Positions 1-10,777 are shown, numbered from the stretch's first letter. The stretch: DNA of 64,000 nucleotides from Rhodopseudomonas boonkerdii (GCF_021184025.1 NZ_CP036537.1:1364001-1428000); one strand, 5' to 3'. Made by a program: numbers and translations. Notes: generated by a model from the sequence alone, not told the origin.

Positions 1-1
1 C

Positions 2-931
2 CTGACCGAGCCTGGTGTCAGCGCCGATCATCTCCTCAAGAACGCCGATATGGCGCTTTACCGTGCCAAGGCGTCCGGCCGCGGCACCTTCTGTTTCTTC
101 CGAGACGAGATGGCCCAGACGGTCGAGGCGCGTCGCGTGCTCGAACTCGATTTGCGCAAGGCGCTCGCGAACGAGGAGTTCGAAATCTACTATCAGCCGC
201 TGGTCAATCTAAAGTCCGGCCGCGTCTCGACCTGTGAAGCGTTGTTGCGCTGGAATCATCCGGTTCGCGGCACCGTTTCGCCCGCCGATATCATCCCGAT
301 CGCGGAAGACATGGGCTTGATCGTCGACCTCGGCCGCTGGATTCTGCGCAAGGCTTGTATCGAGTGCATGAAGTGGCCGGAAGCCGTCAGCGTCGCCGTG
401 AACTTTTCGTCCCAGCAATTCCATCAGCGCGACGTGTTGAGCGAGGTTCGCTATGCGCTGGAAGTATCGGGGCTGCCGGCGCATCGCCTCGAGATCGAAA
501 TCACCGAGTCTTCACTGTTGCGAAATACGCAGTGGACACACGATGCGCTGGCGCAGCTCCATGCCGCCGGTTGCCGAATTTCGCTCGACGATTTCGGCAC
601 CGGTTATTCCAGCCTCAGCTATCTGCATAACTTCCCGCTGCAGAAGGTGAAGATCGACCGTTCGTTCCTCGAGGGGATCGATACGCAGCGCCCGTTGACC
701 CTGCTGCGCGGTGTCGCCCGTCTCAGTGCGGATCTCGGCATGTCGGTGGTGGTGGAGGGCATCGAGACCAACGAGCAGCTCGAACTGATCAGTGCCGATG
801 GCACGATCACAGAAGCCCAGGGTTATCTGTTCAGCCGCCCCGTACCGGCCGCACGCATCCGCCAGCTGCTTGAGGCCTCGCATGGCCGCCGTGTGGAACG
901 CGATGTGGAAACGGCCCGCACCTCGGCCTGA
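2..931 (+). CDS. GGDEF-EAL cyclic-di-GMP protein, C-terminal part (5' end outside window)
   Basis: The reading frame is open from base 2, so only the last 309 codons are visible. The first ~25 residues (LLKNADMALYRAKASGRG) are the typical end of a GGDEF domain, and the rest is a complete EAL phosphodiesterase domain. Visible EAL motifs are CEALLRW, the ITES segment, DDFGTGYSSL, KIDRSF, VVVEGIET and QGYLFSRP, so the metal- and substrate-binding residues look intact and the domain should hydrolyse c-di-GMP. Whether the GGDEF half is active cannot be judged, because its signature lies upstream. An ATG at 50 falls inside the GGDEF end and is not a real start. The next gene follows after a 137-bp A+T-rich gap. 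Confidence 0.93.
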   Translation: MTEPGVSADHLLKNADMALYRAKASGRGTFCFFRDEMAQTVEARRVLELDLRKALANEEFEIYYQPLVNLKSGRVSTCEALLRWNHPVRGTVSPADIIPIAEDMGLIVDLGRWILRKACIECMKWPEAVSVAVNFSSQQFHQRDVLSEVRYALEVSGLPAHRLEIEITESSLLRNTQWTHDALAQLHAAGCRISLDDFGTGYSSLSYLHNFPLQKVKIDRSFLEGIDTQRPLTLLRGVARLSADLGMSVVVEGIETNEQLELISADGTITEAQGYLFSRPVPAARIRQLLEASHGRRVERDVETARTSA

Positions 932-1095
932 ATCACCTTCCGCGGCACTTCAACAAAACTGTCGCGATTCATTTCATTCATCATCGTTTGATAAAAGCTT
1001 AACCAAGATGCTGCAGAACCTTTGACAACTTTTAAGAAAGCTTTAACTTTCGCCTTACTCACATACTGATGGCGTTTTGTGCGCGTGGAGATGGA

Positions 1096-1833
1096 ATGAT
1101 GGCTGCGGCCGATCAAGTGACGGGTATCTCTGCACGCCATCAAGACATTCTGGACAGGGTCGATTACCGCCTCGCCGAGACTGAGACCGAGAAGGAGGCG
1201 ATCTACGGCCTCCGCTATCGTGCCTATCTTCACGAAGGAGCGATCGAACCGCGCGTTGAGCGTCGGCTCCATGATCGCTTCGACGATATGCCGAATTCCT
1301 GGATCTTCGGCATCTATATGGACGGCGAGCTGGCGAGCTCGCTGCGGATCAGCGTCGGTTCCCCGGACCATCCCGATACTCCGGCAGTGGACGCTTTCGG
1401 CGATCTGCTCCGTCCGCAGATCGAGGCGGGCAAAACCATCGTCGATCCCAACCGCTTTGTTGCCGACCCGACCAATCGCACCAAGTTTCCCGAACTGCCT
1501 TATCTGACGGTTCGCCTTGGTTATGTCGCCTGTGCCTATTTCAATGCGGATATCGGCACGGCGACCGTTCGCGCCGAGCATCGTGCCTTCTATCGCCGCG
1601 TGTTCCTGCAGACGCCGCTGTGCGAGCCACGCCCCTATCCGACGCTGCTGAAGCCGCTTTGTCTGATGGCGGCGGATTTCAATGTCGTTCGCGAAAAGAT
1701 CTTCGAGCGCTACCCGTATTTCCGTTCCAGCCAGTTCGAACGCCGGGCACTGTTCGAACGCAAGAGCGAACCGCTGGCGCCCGATCTGCATTTGCCTGAG
1801 TTCCGGTTGCCACAGGCGGCGCAGCAGCCATAA
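1096..1833 (+). CDS. N-acyl amino acid synthase (FeeM)-like acyltransferase
   Basis: About 245 residues. The N-terminal half (ETEKEAIYGLRYRAYLHEG, then WIFGIYMDGELASSLRIS) matches the GNAT-like fold of FeeM-type N-acyltransferases, which join a fatty acyl group from acyl-ACP to an amino acid. The segment around TIVDPNRFVADP followed by LPYLTVRLGYVAC also fits that family. I chose the ATG at 1096 over the one at 1069 because a GGAG at 1087-1090 is correctly spaced for 1096 or 1099. It sits between a c-di-GMP enzyme and pal. Substrate and product are unknown; the family call is by motif recognition only. Confidence 0.6.
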   Translation: MMAAADQVTGISARHQDILDRVDYRLAETETEKEAIYGLRYRAYLHEGAIEPRVERRLHDRFDDMPNSWIFGIYMDGELASSLRISVGSPDHPDTPAVDAFGDLLRPQIEAGKTIVDPNRFVADPTNRTKFPELPYLTVRLGYVACAYFNADIGTATVRAEHRAFYRRVFLQTPLCEPRPYPTLLKPLCLMAADFNVVREKIFERYPYFRSSQFERRALFERKSEPLAPDLHLPEFRLPQAAQQP

Positions 1834-2123
1834 GCGTCGGTTACGGGACCGGCCTTCGACTTCTGAACGGTAGCAACAGGGATATGCGGCCGTTTTTGGT
1901 GGATTCCCGCTAAAAATCGGGCTCTCCCACGCAGCGCTTCACCATCGCGCCATATTTCATAAGCATTAACCATGCCGTTGCTTTTCGGCGGCCTGTGGCT
2001 TTTGATCGGTTTTGGCAACATCCCATCAAGGTTGACGGAACGTTCGCTTAACCAACGCCCTGTAGACCCAAGACAGTTGCTTTAGGTGACAGTTGGTTAA
2101 AGCGTGAGCGTGGAGGCTCCGGA
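1834..2123. promoter_or_regulatory. Intergenic region before pal
   Basis: This 290-bp gap has no convincing ORF. Its 3' half is relatively A+T-rich and probably carries the pal promoter, but I see no clear -35/-10 pair. A strong ribosome-binding site (GGAGG at about 2112) precedes the pal start. Confidence 0.4.
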
Positions 2124-2621
2124 ATGATTCAGCAGATGCGTATCCTCCAGGGATTGAAACTGGCTGCCGTGCTGGCTGTGGCGCTGACGATGGGCGCCTG
2201 CGCGAACAAGAATGGCCTCGGTGGCGCGGATGGTGCGATGGCAGGTGCTGCCGCTCCTGGCAGCCAGCAGGATTTTGTGGTCAACGTGGGCGATCGCGTG
2301 TTCTTCGAAAGCGATCAGACCGAGCTGTCGCCGCAGGCCATGGCCACGCTCGACAAGCAGGCCCAGTGGCTGCAGCAGTACAACCGCTATTCCTTCACTA
2401 TCGAAGGCCATGCGGACGAGCGCGGTACCCGCGAATACAATATCGCCCTCGGTGCTCGCCGCGCCCAGTCGGTGCGCAGCTATCTCGCCTCGCGCGGGAT
2501 CGATCCGAGCCGCATGCGCACGATCTCCTACGGTAAGGAACGTCCGGTCGCGGTCTGTAACGACATCTCGTGCTGGTCGCAGAACCGCCGTGCGGTGACC
2601 GTGTTGAACGCGGGAGCGTAA
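2124..2621 (+). CDS. pal: Peptidoglycan-associated lipoprotein Pal
   Basis: A 165-residue outer-membrane lipoprotein of the Tol-Pal system, which ties the outer membrane to peptidoglycan and helps it constrict at division. The signal peptide ends in a lipobox-like MGAC (Cys26), followed by a Gly/Ala-rich linker and an OmpA-type peptidoglycan-binding domain with FTIEGHADERGTREYN and ALGARRAQSVRSYL, the classical binding loops. Length is normal for Pal. cpoB follows in the same direction as in most Proteobacteria, but tolB is not directly upstream, where an acyltransferase gene lies instead. A good hairpin terminator follows the stop codon. Confidence 0.95.
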   Translation: MIQQMRILQGLKLAAVLAVALTMGACANKNGLGGADGAMAGAAAPGSQQDFVVNVGDRVFFESDQTELSPQAMATLDKQAQWLQQYNRYSFTIEGHADERGTREYNIALGARRAQSVRSYLASRGIDPSRMRTISYGKERPVAVCNDISCWSQNRRAVTVLNAGA

Positions 2622-2645
2622 AGCCCCTCGATGTGATAAAAATGG

Positions 2646-2679
2646 CGGCGTCTGCCTGACCGGGCAGGCGCCGTTTTTT
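2646..2679 (+). terminator. Rho-independent terminator after pal
   Basis: A ~12-bp G+C-rich stem with two G-U pairs (arms at about 2646-2657 and 2662-2673) is followed by TTTTTT. It lies between pal and cpoB, so it should reduce read-through within the pal-cpoB-tilS run. Confidence 0.8.
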
Positions 2680-2787
2680 GTGTCTGCAGTCGGCTTTGTC
2701 GCGGTTTGTAGTCACAATTCCGGCGTAGTGCGGCACTCATCGTTTTTAGCGCCAATGAGGCGCGTTTCAGTCATCGCTCAGGCCAAG

Positions 2788-3807
2788 ATGTCATTCAGAT
2801 TCAAGTCGCTCGCCGGCGCAGCGCTTTTCGGTTCCATGCTTGTCACGGCGTCGCCGGTGTCGGCGCAATTCTGGGGCCAGCAGCAACAACAGCAGCCACA
2901 GACTTATGGCCAGCAGGACGGCGGCGTTGATCCGGAAATGCGGATCGAGCAGCTCGAGAACCAGCTTCGCAAGCTGACCGGCCAGAACGAGGAGCTGCAA
3001 TATCGCAACCGCCAGCTCGAGGATCAGTTGCGCCAGCTGCAGGCCGGTGGAAGCGCGCCGCCGGCTGGCGGTGTCCGTTCGAGCGCTGCTGCTGCCCCGG
3101 CGCAGCAGCCGGTCCCGTTGCAGGCTCCGCCGGGCGGTTACAATCAGGCACCGGCCCCTCAGCCCGGATATAACCAGCAAGGTAGCGGAGCTCCTGTGCC
3201 TGTCATTCAGGATCCGGCGCCAGCGCCGCGTAGTGGCCGTCGTAACGATGCTTTTGACCCCAACGCCAATCCGAATGCGCCAGGCGTGCCGCGCGCGCTT
3301 GGCGGTGGTCAACTGCCGATGCAGGCGAATGCCCCGGCCGGCGCACCGGGCGGACGCGAAGGGGGCGAGCCACTGCCGCTCGGTCAGAGCGGCGCTCCGG
3401 CGCTGACCACGCTGCCACCGGGCGCGACGCCGAAGGACGAGTTCGATCTCGGCATCGGCTATATGCAACGTCGCGACTATGCGCTGGCCGAAGAGACCAT
3501 GCGTAATTTCAGCCAGAAGTATCCCAACGATCCGATGATCGCCGATTCACAATATTGGCTCGGCGAAAGCTATTTCCAGCGCCAGAAGTATCGCGAGGCA
3601 GCCTCCGCATTTCTGGGGGTGACGAGCAAATACGACACCTCCGCCAAGGCGCCGGATGCGCTGTTGCGTCTCGGCCAGTCGCTTGCTGCGCTGAAAGAAA
3701 AGGAAGCCGCTTGCGCTGCCTTCGGCGAAGTGGCCCGCAAATATCCGCGCGCCTCGACCGGCGTGAAGCAGGGGGTGGACCGCGAGCAGAAGCGCAACAA
3801 GTGTTAG
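2788..3807 (+). CDS. cpoB: Cell division coordinator CpoB (YbgF)
   Basis: A 339-residue periplasmic Tol-Pal partner. From the ATG at 2788 the protein begins with a good signal peptide (MSFRFKSLAGAALFGSM, cleaved after VSA); the longer frame from 2680 adds a tail with no signal character. Next come a Gln-rich stretch, a coiled coil (about residues 35-65, the trimerisation helix), a ~110-residue Pro/Ala/Gln-rich linker, and three C-terminal TPR units from about residue 215 (FDLGIGYMQRRDYALAEE, YWLGESYFQRQKYREA, LLRLGQSLAALKEKE). In E. coli CpoB couples outer-membrane constriction to septal peptidoglycan synthesis. The linker is longer than in enterobacteria. Confidence 0.93.
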   Translation: MSFRFKSLAGAALFGSMLVTASPVSAQFWGQQQQQQPQTYGQQDGGVDPEMRIEQLENQLRKLTGQNEELQYRNRQLEDQLRQLQAGGSAPPAGGVRSSAAAAPAQQPVPLQAPPGGYNQAPAPQPGYNQQGSGAPVPVIQDPAPAPRSGRRNDAFDPNANPNAPGVPRALGGGQLPMQANAPAGAPGGREGGEPLPLGQSGAPALTTLPPGATPKDEFDLGIGYMQRRDYALAEETMRNFSQKYPNDPMIADSQYWLGESYFQRQKYREAASAFLGVTSKYDTSAKAPDALLRLGQSLAALKEKEAACAAFGEVARKYPRASTGVKQGVDREQKRNKC

Positions 3808-3858
3808 GCTGAGCCGCCCGGCACGTGGAGCCGGACCGACACCTGGTTCTGAACGCGC

Positions 3859-4899
3859 ATGGCCGATGACGATCATCTTCCGATTTCTGCCCAGCAGGCG
3901 AAACAGCTTTTCGCCCGCTGGGCGTCTGCACCGGTGCTGATCCTGGCCGTCTCGGGTGGGCCGGATTCGATCGCCTTGATGTGGCTCGCCGCGCGCTGGC
4001 GGCGCAGCCTGAAGCGTGGTCCTGGCCTGACGGTCGTGACGATCGATCACGGATTACGGCCGGAGGCTGCGCGTGAAGCTCGTGATGTAAAGCGCCTCGC
4101 AGCCTCGCTCGATCTGCCGCACAAAACCATGCGCTGGACTGGCGATAAGCCGAAAGCGGGGCTTGCCGCCGCGGCACGCGATGCGCGCTACGCTTTGCTC
4201 GCCCATGCTGCGCGCAAAGTCGGTGCGGTCCATGTGATGACCGCGCATACGCGGGACGATCAGGCCGAGACGGTTCTGATGCGGATGGCGCGCGGGAGCG
4301 GTCTGGCAGGTCTCGGCGCCATGAGCGTGGAAACCGAGCGCGACGGTATCCAGATTGTCCGCCCGCTTCTGCGGGTGTCCAAGGCGGCGCTGATCGCGAC
4401 GCTCGATAAGGCCGGGATCGCCTATGCCGTCGATCCCACCAATACGGACCCGCATTTCACCCGCCCGCGGTTGCGCGCCCTGATGCCGGGTCTGGCTGCC
4501 GAAGGGCTGGGTCCACATACCCTGACACGCCTCGCCGCGCGAATGGCGCGGGCGGATGCTGCGCTCGAACTGATGGTGGACGGCGCAGAGCGCTTCCTTG
4601 CCCTTCGCAATCCCGGTCGTTCGCCCGAGGCGATCGATACTGTGGCCTTCATGGGGCTGGCCGAGGAAATTCGTGTCCGGCTCCTGCTGCGGATGATCAA
4701 TGCGATCGGCCACGAAGGGCCCACCGAGCTCGGCAAGGTCGAAAGCCTGTCTCTGGCGATGGAACAAGCAATGCGGCCGGGCGGAAACGGTATTCTGCTG
4801 AAGCAGACCCTCGCTGGTGCCGTCATTTCGCTAACCCGCAACCGGCTGAAGATCACACCGGCGCCGCTTCGTCGCTCCATTGCACGGAAAAGGCCTTAA
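3859..4899 (+). CDS. tilS: tRNA(Ile)-lysidine synthase TilS
   Basis: 346 residues. It modifies C34 of the CAU-anticodon tRNA-Ile to lysidine, so that the tRNA reads AUA. The PP-loop ATPase motif SGGPDS is at residues 32-37, followed by TIDHGLRPE and [15 protein letters not shown], all diagnostic of TilS. The C-terminal region is shorter than in E. coli, as is usual in alphaproteobacteria. It starts 51 bp after cpoB and is probably co-transcribed with it. The order cpoB-tilS-ftsH is the common alphaproteobacterial one. No strong ribosome-binding site is visible before the ATG. Confidence 0.95.
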   Translation: MADDDHLPISAQQAKQLFARWASAPVLILAVSGGPDSIALMWLAARWRRSLKRGPGLTVVTIDHGLRPEAAREARDVKRLAASLDLPHKTMRWTGDKPKAGLAAAARDARYALLAHAARKVGAVHVMTAHTRDDQAETVLMRMARGSGLAGLGAMSVETERDGIQIVRPLLRVSKAALIATLDKAGIAYAVDPTNTDPHFTRPRLRALMPGLAAEGLGPHTLTRLAARMARADAALELMVDGAERFLALRNPGRSPEAIDTVAFMGLAEEIRVRLLLRMINAIGHEGPTELGKVESLSLAMEQAMRPGGNGILLKQTLAGAVISLTRNRLKITPAPLRRSIARKRP

Positions 4900-4982
4900 C
4901 CACCTCCCGAAAAGAGGCCGTGCACCGCCATCATTTGAACCGGAAAAGCGCCTAGATGCGCTAAATAGTCCGTCCCAGTTCC

Positions 4983-5011
4983 CTTGGCAGCGGCCCCGGT
5001 CGCACTTAAAT
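4983..5011 (+). promoter_or_regulatory. Possible RpoH (heat-shock) promoter of ftsH
   Basis: CTTG at 4983-4986, an 18-bp spacer, then CTTAAAT at 5005-5011 resembles the alphaproteobacterial sigma-32 consensus (CTTG, 17-18 bp, CYTATNT). It lies about 85 bp before the ftsH start, and ftsH is a known heat-shock gene in this group. This is a pattern match by eye only. Confidence 0.45.
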
Positions 5012-5095
5012 TGCAACCGACTGACCCAGGGTGATCGCCTTGTGGCGAATCAAGGGAAGAGAGCCGCGGATTTCAGCGGTGACGAAGGAAGATCG

Positions 5096-7012
<1,917 letters not shown>

Positions 7013-7038
7013 CCGACAAGTCTGTTTGAAGAATAACA

Positions 7039-7072
7039 CCGCCTCGGTTTCACTCCGAGGCGGTTTTTTATT
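7039..7072 (+). terminator. Rho-independent terminator after ftsH
   Basis: A perfect 9-bp stem CCGCCTCGG / CCGAGGCGG (7039-7047 and 7055-7063) with a 7-base loop is followed by TTTTTT. It ends the ftsH transcript just before the convergent GntR gene. Confidence 0.92.
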
Positions 7073-7080
7073 GCAGCGAT

Positions 7081-7764
7081 TCAGCGGTGTCCGGAATCGT
7101 TTGCCGGCTGCCTGTGAAATGCCGTTTCGATGCTTTTAGTCGTTAGCGCGAGATGAGCAGTTATGCGCGTGATGGCCAGATCGACGTCACGGGCCAGCAC
7201 GGCTTCCATGAGTTCGCGGTGCTCGCGCTGCACGTCGCGTTCCCCTTTGTCAGCTATCAGTGCCAGATCGCGGTAGCGCTCGCTTTGCGTGAACAGCATC
7301 TCGCGCAACTTGAGCGACCATGGACTGTCGCAGGCGCTGGTCAGCATCCTGTGAAAATCAGCATGAGCAGCGAGCCAGCCATCGCTGAAACCAGGTCGTC
7401 CGTCCTTCGGATGCAGTTCGGTGCGAACAAGCCGATGATGGCTGGCGATGATGGCCGCCTCCCAGGCGGCGTCACCGCATGCGATGGCGCGCCGCAGACA
7501 TCGTACCTCAATCTCAGTGCGCACCATCGTCAGATCCCGGAGGTCGGCCAGAGAGACTGGCGCAACGCGAAAGCCGCGTTGTGGCTCGGCAATGACGAGG
7601 CCTTCTGACGTCAGTCGCGACAAGGCCTCGCGGACGGCACCGATGCTGACCTGAAAGGCGAGGCCAAGTTCATTTATTTTGAGCCGCTCGTCCGGTCGCC
7701 GCCGGCCTGTCAGCAGATCGGAGCGCAACCGTTCGTAAATCGTATGAGTGGCGCTGGTGGACAT
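7081..7764 (-). CDS. GntR-family (FadR/FCD type) transcriptional regulator
   Basis: 227 residues. The N-terminal winged helix-turn-helix (about residues 10-70, with AVREALSRLTSEGLV) is that of the GntR superfamily. The all-helical C-terminal part, with the DFHRMLTSAC segment and a later EHRELMEAVLARD motif, is the FCD effector domain of the FadR subfamily, which usually binds a small acid at a metal site. It is transcribed divergently from a solute-binding protein gene across a 200-bp A+T-rich gap and is the obvious candidate to control it. The ligand is unknown. Confidence 0.9.
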   Translation of the reverse strand: MSTSATHTIYERLRSDLLTGRRRPDERLKINELGLAFQVSIGAVREALSRLTSEGLVIAEPQRGFRVAPVSLADLRDLTMVRTEIEVRCLRRAIACGDAAWEAAIIASHHRLVRTELHPKDGRPGFSDGWLAAHADFHRMLTSACDSPWSLKLREMLFTQSERYRDLALIADKGERDVQREHRELMEAVLARDVDLAITRITAHLALTTKSIETAFHRQPANDSGHR

Positions 7765-7966
7765 GAAAGGCTCCCGAAGCGTTTGGAATCGTAAGCGAGA
7801 GCGTCTATAAAATCTACTTTCTAAGAAAAATATATTTTATGTTGCCAAGTTGGTGGGCAGCCTTAAGATTGCTGCCGGATCGCCTGCGCAAGACTTCCAA
7901 CAAGGAGGCTTGGCTGATCCAGACCGCTCAACGCGGCGTCATCAAAAGAACCGGAGGGGACATCAC
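7765..7966. promoter_or_regulatory. Divergent promoter region with A+T-rich inverted repeat
   Basis: Between the GntR gene and the solute-binding gene. ATAAAAT (7807-7813) and ATTTTAT (7834-7840) form an inverted repeat inside a strikingly A+T-rich block in otherwise G+C-rich DNA, a plausible promoter and operator. The ribosome-binding site of the solute-binding gene is GGAGGGG at 7953-7959. Confidence 0.5.
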
Positions 7967-9172
7967 ATGCGACTGAAGTTCGGATCCAAAATCTTCGCGT
8001 TCGCGGCCATTGTCACTGTTGCGACGCCTTGTTTCGCGCAGAATTATCCCGGGGTGACAGCAACTGAAATCAGGATTGGCCAGACCATGCCTTATAGCGG
8101 TCCGGTCTCTGCTTTCGGTGTCTTGGGCAAGGGCGAAGTTGCTTATTTCAAGATGGTCAACGACCGCGGCGGCATCAACGGCCGCAAGGTCAACCTGATA
8201 TCACTCGACGATAGCTACGTACCGCCGAAGACGGTGGAGCAAACGCGGCGACTGGTGGAAAACGACGAAGTCGCGCTGATCTTCTCCACCATGGGTACCG
8301 CGCACAACACCGCGATTGCCAAATATCTGCAGGGCAAGAAGATCCCGCAACTATTCATAGCCTCCGGCGCGTCGAAGTTCGGCGACATTGCACAATATCC
8401 TCAAGCGACAATGGGAGTGATGGCGCCATTCCGTTACGAGGCGCGGCTATATGCGCGCTACGCGCTGATGAAAAATCCCGAAGCGAAGTTCGCTATCCTC
8501 TCGCAGAATGACGACTTTGGCCGCGATTATCTCGCCGGTCTCAAGGATGTACTCGGTGACAAGTACGATCAGCGGGTAACAGCCGCGACCTATGAGATTA
8601 CAGATCCGACGATTGACTCGCAGATTGTTAAACTCAAGGCGTCCGGTGCCGATACGCTTATCATCGCCGCGACGCCGAAATTCGCCGCGCAGGCAATCCG
8701 AAAAGCTCATGAGATCAGCTGGAAGCCGCTCACGTTTCTCACCAACGTCTCGGTCTGGATTTCGACAGTGATGGAGCCAGCCGGCCTCGATGCCGGGATC
8801 GGCATTATCTCATCGGCCTATGTCAAGGATCCAATGGATCCGGCCTGGAAAGACGATCCGGGTGCGCAGGAATGGCGGGCTTTCATGGCCAAGTATATGC
8901 CGGACGGCGATGTCCGCGATCAGAATTTTGTCAACGGCTTCAACAACGGCATGGCGCTTGAACACGTGCTGAGGGCATGCGGTGATGATCTGAGTACTGA
9001 GAACATTCTCAAGCAGGCGTTCAATATCAAGAATCTCGAGCTATCGATGTTGCTGCCCGGCATCAAGATCAACACCAGCCCGGTCGATCATCTGCCGGTC
9101 GAGCAGATGCAGTTCATGCGCTTTACCGGCAAGCAGTGGGAGCGTTTTGGAGAGCTGCAGTCCGGAAACTAG
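7967..9172 (+). CDS. Branched-chain amino acid-type ABC transporter substrate-binding protein
   Basis: 401 residues from the ATG at 7967, chosen for its strong ribosome-binding site and because it begins the signal peptide (cleavage after CFA, residue 24). The mature start (NYPGVTATEIRIGQTMPYSGPVSAFG) and the blocks GEVAYFKMVNDRGGINGRK and VALIFSTMGTAHNTAIAKYL are typical of LivK/HAAT-type periplasmic binding proteins (type I fold). This subfamily in rhizobia binds amino acids, aromatic acids or amides, so the ligand cannot be assigned. No permease or ATPase gene is adjacent, so it is an orphan component under a GntR regulator. Confidence 0.9.
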   Translation: MRLKFGSKIFAFAAIVTVATPCFAQNYPGVTATEIRIGQTMPYSGPVSAFGVLGKGEVAYFKMVNDRGGINGRKVNLISLDDSYVPPKTVEQTRRLVENDEVALIFSTMGTAHNTAIAKYLQGKKIPQLFIASGASKFGDIAQYPQATMGVMAPFRYEARLYARYALMKNPEAKFAILSQNDDFGRDYLAGLKDVLGDKYDQRVTAATYEITDPTIDSQIVKLKASGADTLIIAATPKFAAQAIRKAHEISWKPLTFLTNVSVWISTVMEPAGLDAGIGIISSAYVKDPMDPAWKDDPGAQEWRAFMAKYMPDGDVRDQNFVNGFNNGMALEHVLRACGDDLSTENILKQAFNIKNLELSMLLPGIKINTSPVDHLPVEQMQFMRFTGKQWERFGELQSGN

Positions 9173-9237
9173 CACAGAGGCTGCAAAGCTTGACGTCACT
9201 TCGCCGAAGTACGGCATGCCCAGTGGCTGTTGAAAAT

Positions 9238-9367
9238 TACTGAACGGCAGAAGGCTGAACCGCGATTCGGTGTTGGAGCTGTCGGGTCTGCGTAGGTCTG
9301 CAGTGCCGCTCCTCGGCAAGTCGCGCTCGCGTCCAGATTCCGATCCGGACGCGAGCCGCAGCCGTAA
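9238..9367 (+). pseudogene. Degenerate copy of the 3' end of ftsH
   Basis: The stretch aligns with the last ~125 bp of ftsH (6882-7013): 9257 corresponds to 6901, and by hand count 61 of the first 80 ungapped positions agree. In frame it reads NRDSVLELSGL...SAVP...GK.R.RPDS, against [11 protein letters not shown]...SAVP...GKPRPRPDS in FtsH, ending with a TAA at the equivalent place after small deletions. No upstream FtsH domain remains. It is a relic, not a gene. Together with the true ftsH tail it brackets the GntR/solute-binding module as a direct repeat. Confidence 0.8.
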
Positions 9368-9392
9368 CGCTCGCCTCACCGAACTACGAAAT

Positions 9393-9414
9393 GCGGTCAA
9401 AAGGCCGCGTTTTT
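9393..9414 (+). terminator. Hairpin with T-run after the ftsH relic
   Basis: A 6-bp stem GCGGTC / GGCCGC (one G-T pair) with an AAAA loop is followed by TTTTT. It lies about as far from the relic stop as the real terminator lies from the ftsH stop, and may be the decayed counterpart of it. Confidence 0.6.
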
Positions 9415-9501
9415 CGTTTCCGGGTAATGCGGTTCACTTAAACCTTCCTCAAACTTCCACCGGCACTGTCGCCTGCGTATTTCACCCGTCGCGGGGACCT
9501 C

Positions 9502-10749
9502 ATGACGACGCCGTTGCATCTGACGCCTCCCGGCCGCGGACAGGTTCCGCCGGCGCTGGTGACGATGTGCGCGGTTCTCGCGATCCTGCAGATCGTCTTC
9601 TTCCCGCTCTATTACGGGCGCGGCTGGATCTTCGAAGACAACGGGCTTGGCTCGCCAACCGACTTCGTGAATGTCTGGTCCGCAGGCCGGCTGGCGCTCG
9701 AAGGTCATCCGGCCTGGGCCTATGACTGGGACATTCAGAAGAAGATCCAGGTCGCCGTGCTTGGCCGGACCTATCCCGGCAATTTTGCCTGGCACTATCC
9801 GCCGCCCTTCCTGTTCATTGCGGCAATACTCGCGAAGCTGTCATATCCCGTCGCCTTCATCGGATGGGCGTGTGTCAGCGCCATTCCCTATCTCGTCGCC
9901 ATGCGCGCGATCGTCGGTCGTCCGTTCGGGCTGTTGCTCGCGCTCGGATTCCCTGTCGTCTTCACCAATGTGCTGGTCGGACAGAACGGTTTTCTCACTG
10001 CGGCGCTGATCGGTGGCATGCTGGTGCTGCTGCCGACGCGGCCGGTCCTTGCCGGCATCTGCCTCGGCCTGCTCAGCTACAAGCCGCAGTACGGCGTGTT
10101 GTTTCCGCTGGTGTTGATCGCTGCCGCGCAGTGGCGTGTTTTCGTCCCTGCCGCCGTCACCACCATTGCGCTGGTTCTCCTGTCATGGCTCGCCTTCGGC
10201 ACCGAGAGCTGGCAGGCCTTCTTCAAATGGATGCCGATGTTCTCACAGGCCTTTCTTGTCGAGGGACGCGCGCCATGGGGCAAGATGCAGAGCTTGTTCG
10301 CATTGGTGCGCTATTTCGACGGCAGCGAAACGCTGGCATGGACGCTGCACTGGATGCTCGTCGCCGCCGTCGCGGTGTCGCTGATCCGGCTTTGGCGCAG
10401 CAATGAACGTTATGAATGGAAGGCGGCAGCCCTGGCCGTCGGCGCGGTGCTGGCGACGCCCTATCTGTTTCTCTACGACGTGATGGTGCTCGCCATCGCC
10501 ATCGGCTTCATCGTCCGGGTGGGCTTGTCGGAGGGCTTTCTCCGCCACGAATTGCCGGTGCTTGGCCTCGCGATCGTCCTGCTTGTCGCTTATCAGTTCT
10601 TGGGCGCGGCACCGACCGGACTGGGGGCGTCGCTCCTGGTCGGCTGCTTGATCGCCGCCCGCATTGGCAATTCGTATCGAGCCGGATCCGGGGATGCGAG
10701 ACCCTTCGAATCGTCCGGGGTTGCCCACGGCACTGGCGGTCCCGGCTGA
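9502..10749 (+). CDS. Glycosyltransferase family 87 (DUF2029) integral membrane protein
   Basis: 415 residues with about ten hydrophobic helices. The N-terminal loop (GSPTDFVNVWSAGRLALEG, then AYDW and NFAWHYPPPFL) carries the acidic and aromatic signature of GT87/DUF2029 proteins, GT-C fold enzymes that use polyprenyl-phosphate sugars (the mycobacterial members are mannosyltransferases). VGQNGFLTAALIGG and LSYKPQYGVLFPL are further family motifs. The start has a GGGGA ribosome-binding site. No glycan operon is next to it, so the acceptor is unknown. Confidence 0.85.
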   Translation: MTTPLHLTPPGRGQVPPALVTMCAVLAILQIVFFPLYYGRGWIFEDNGLGSPTDFVNVWSAGRLALEGHPAWAYDWDIQKKIQVAVLGRTYPGNFAWHYPPPFLFIAAILAKLSYPVAFIGWACVSAIPYLVAMRAIVGRPFGLLLALGFPVVFTNVLVGQNGFLTAALIGGMLVLLPTRPVLAGICLGLLSYKPQYGVLFPLVLIAAAQWRVFVPAAVTTIALVLLSWLAFGTESWQAFFKWMPMFSQAFLVEGRAPWGKMQSLFALVRYFDGSETLAWTLHWMLVAAVAVSLIRLWRSNERYEWKAAALAVGAVLATPYLFLYDVMVLAIAIGFIVRVGLSEGFLRHELPVLGLAIVLLVAYQFLGAAPTGLGASLLVGCLIAARIGNSYRAGSGDARPFESSGVAHGTGGPG

Positions 10750-10777
10750 TTTCTTCGTGTACGACGCCCTTGGCGGC

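Larger units (their letters stand above)
9173..9501. other. Gap holding an ftsH-tail relic and a weak terminator
   Basis: The 329 bp between the solute-binding gene and the GT87 gene hold the ftsH-like relic (about 9238-9367) and a hairpin at 9393-9414. The remainder up to the GT87 ribosome-binding site shows no ORF with coding character. Confidence 0.6.
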
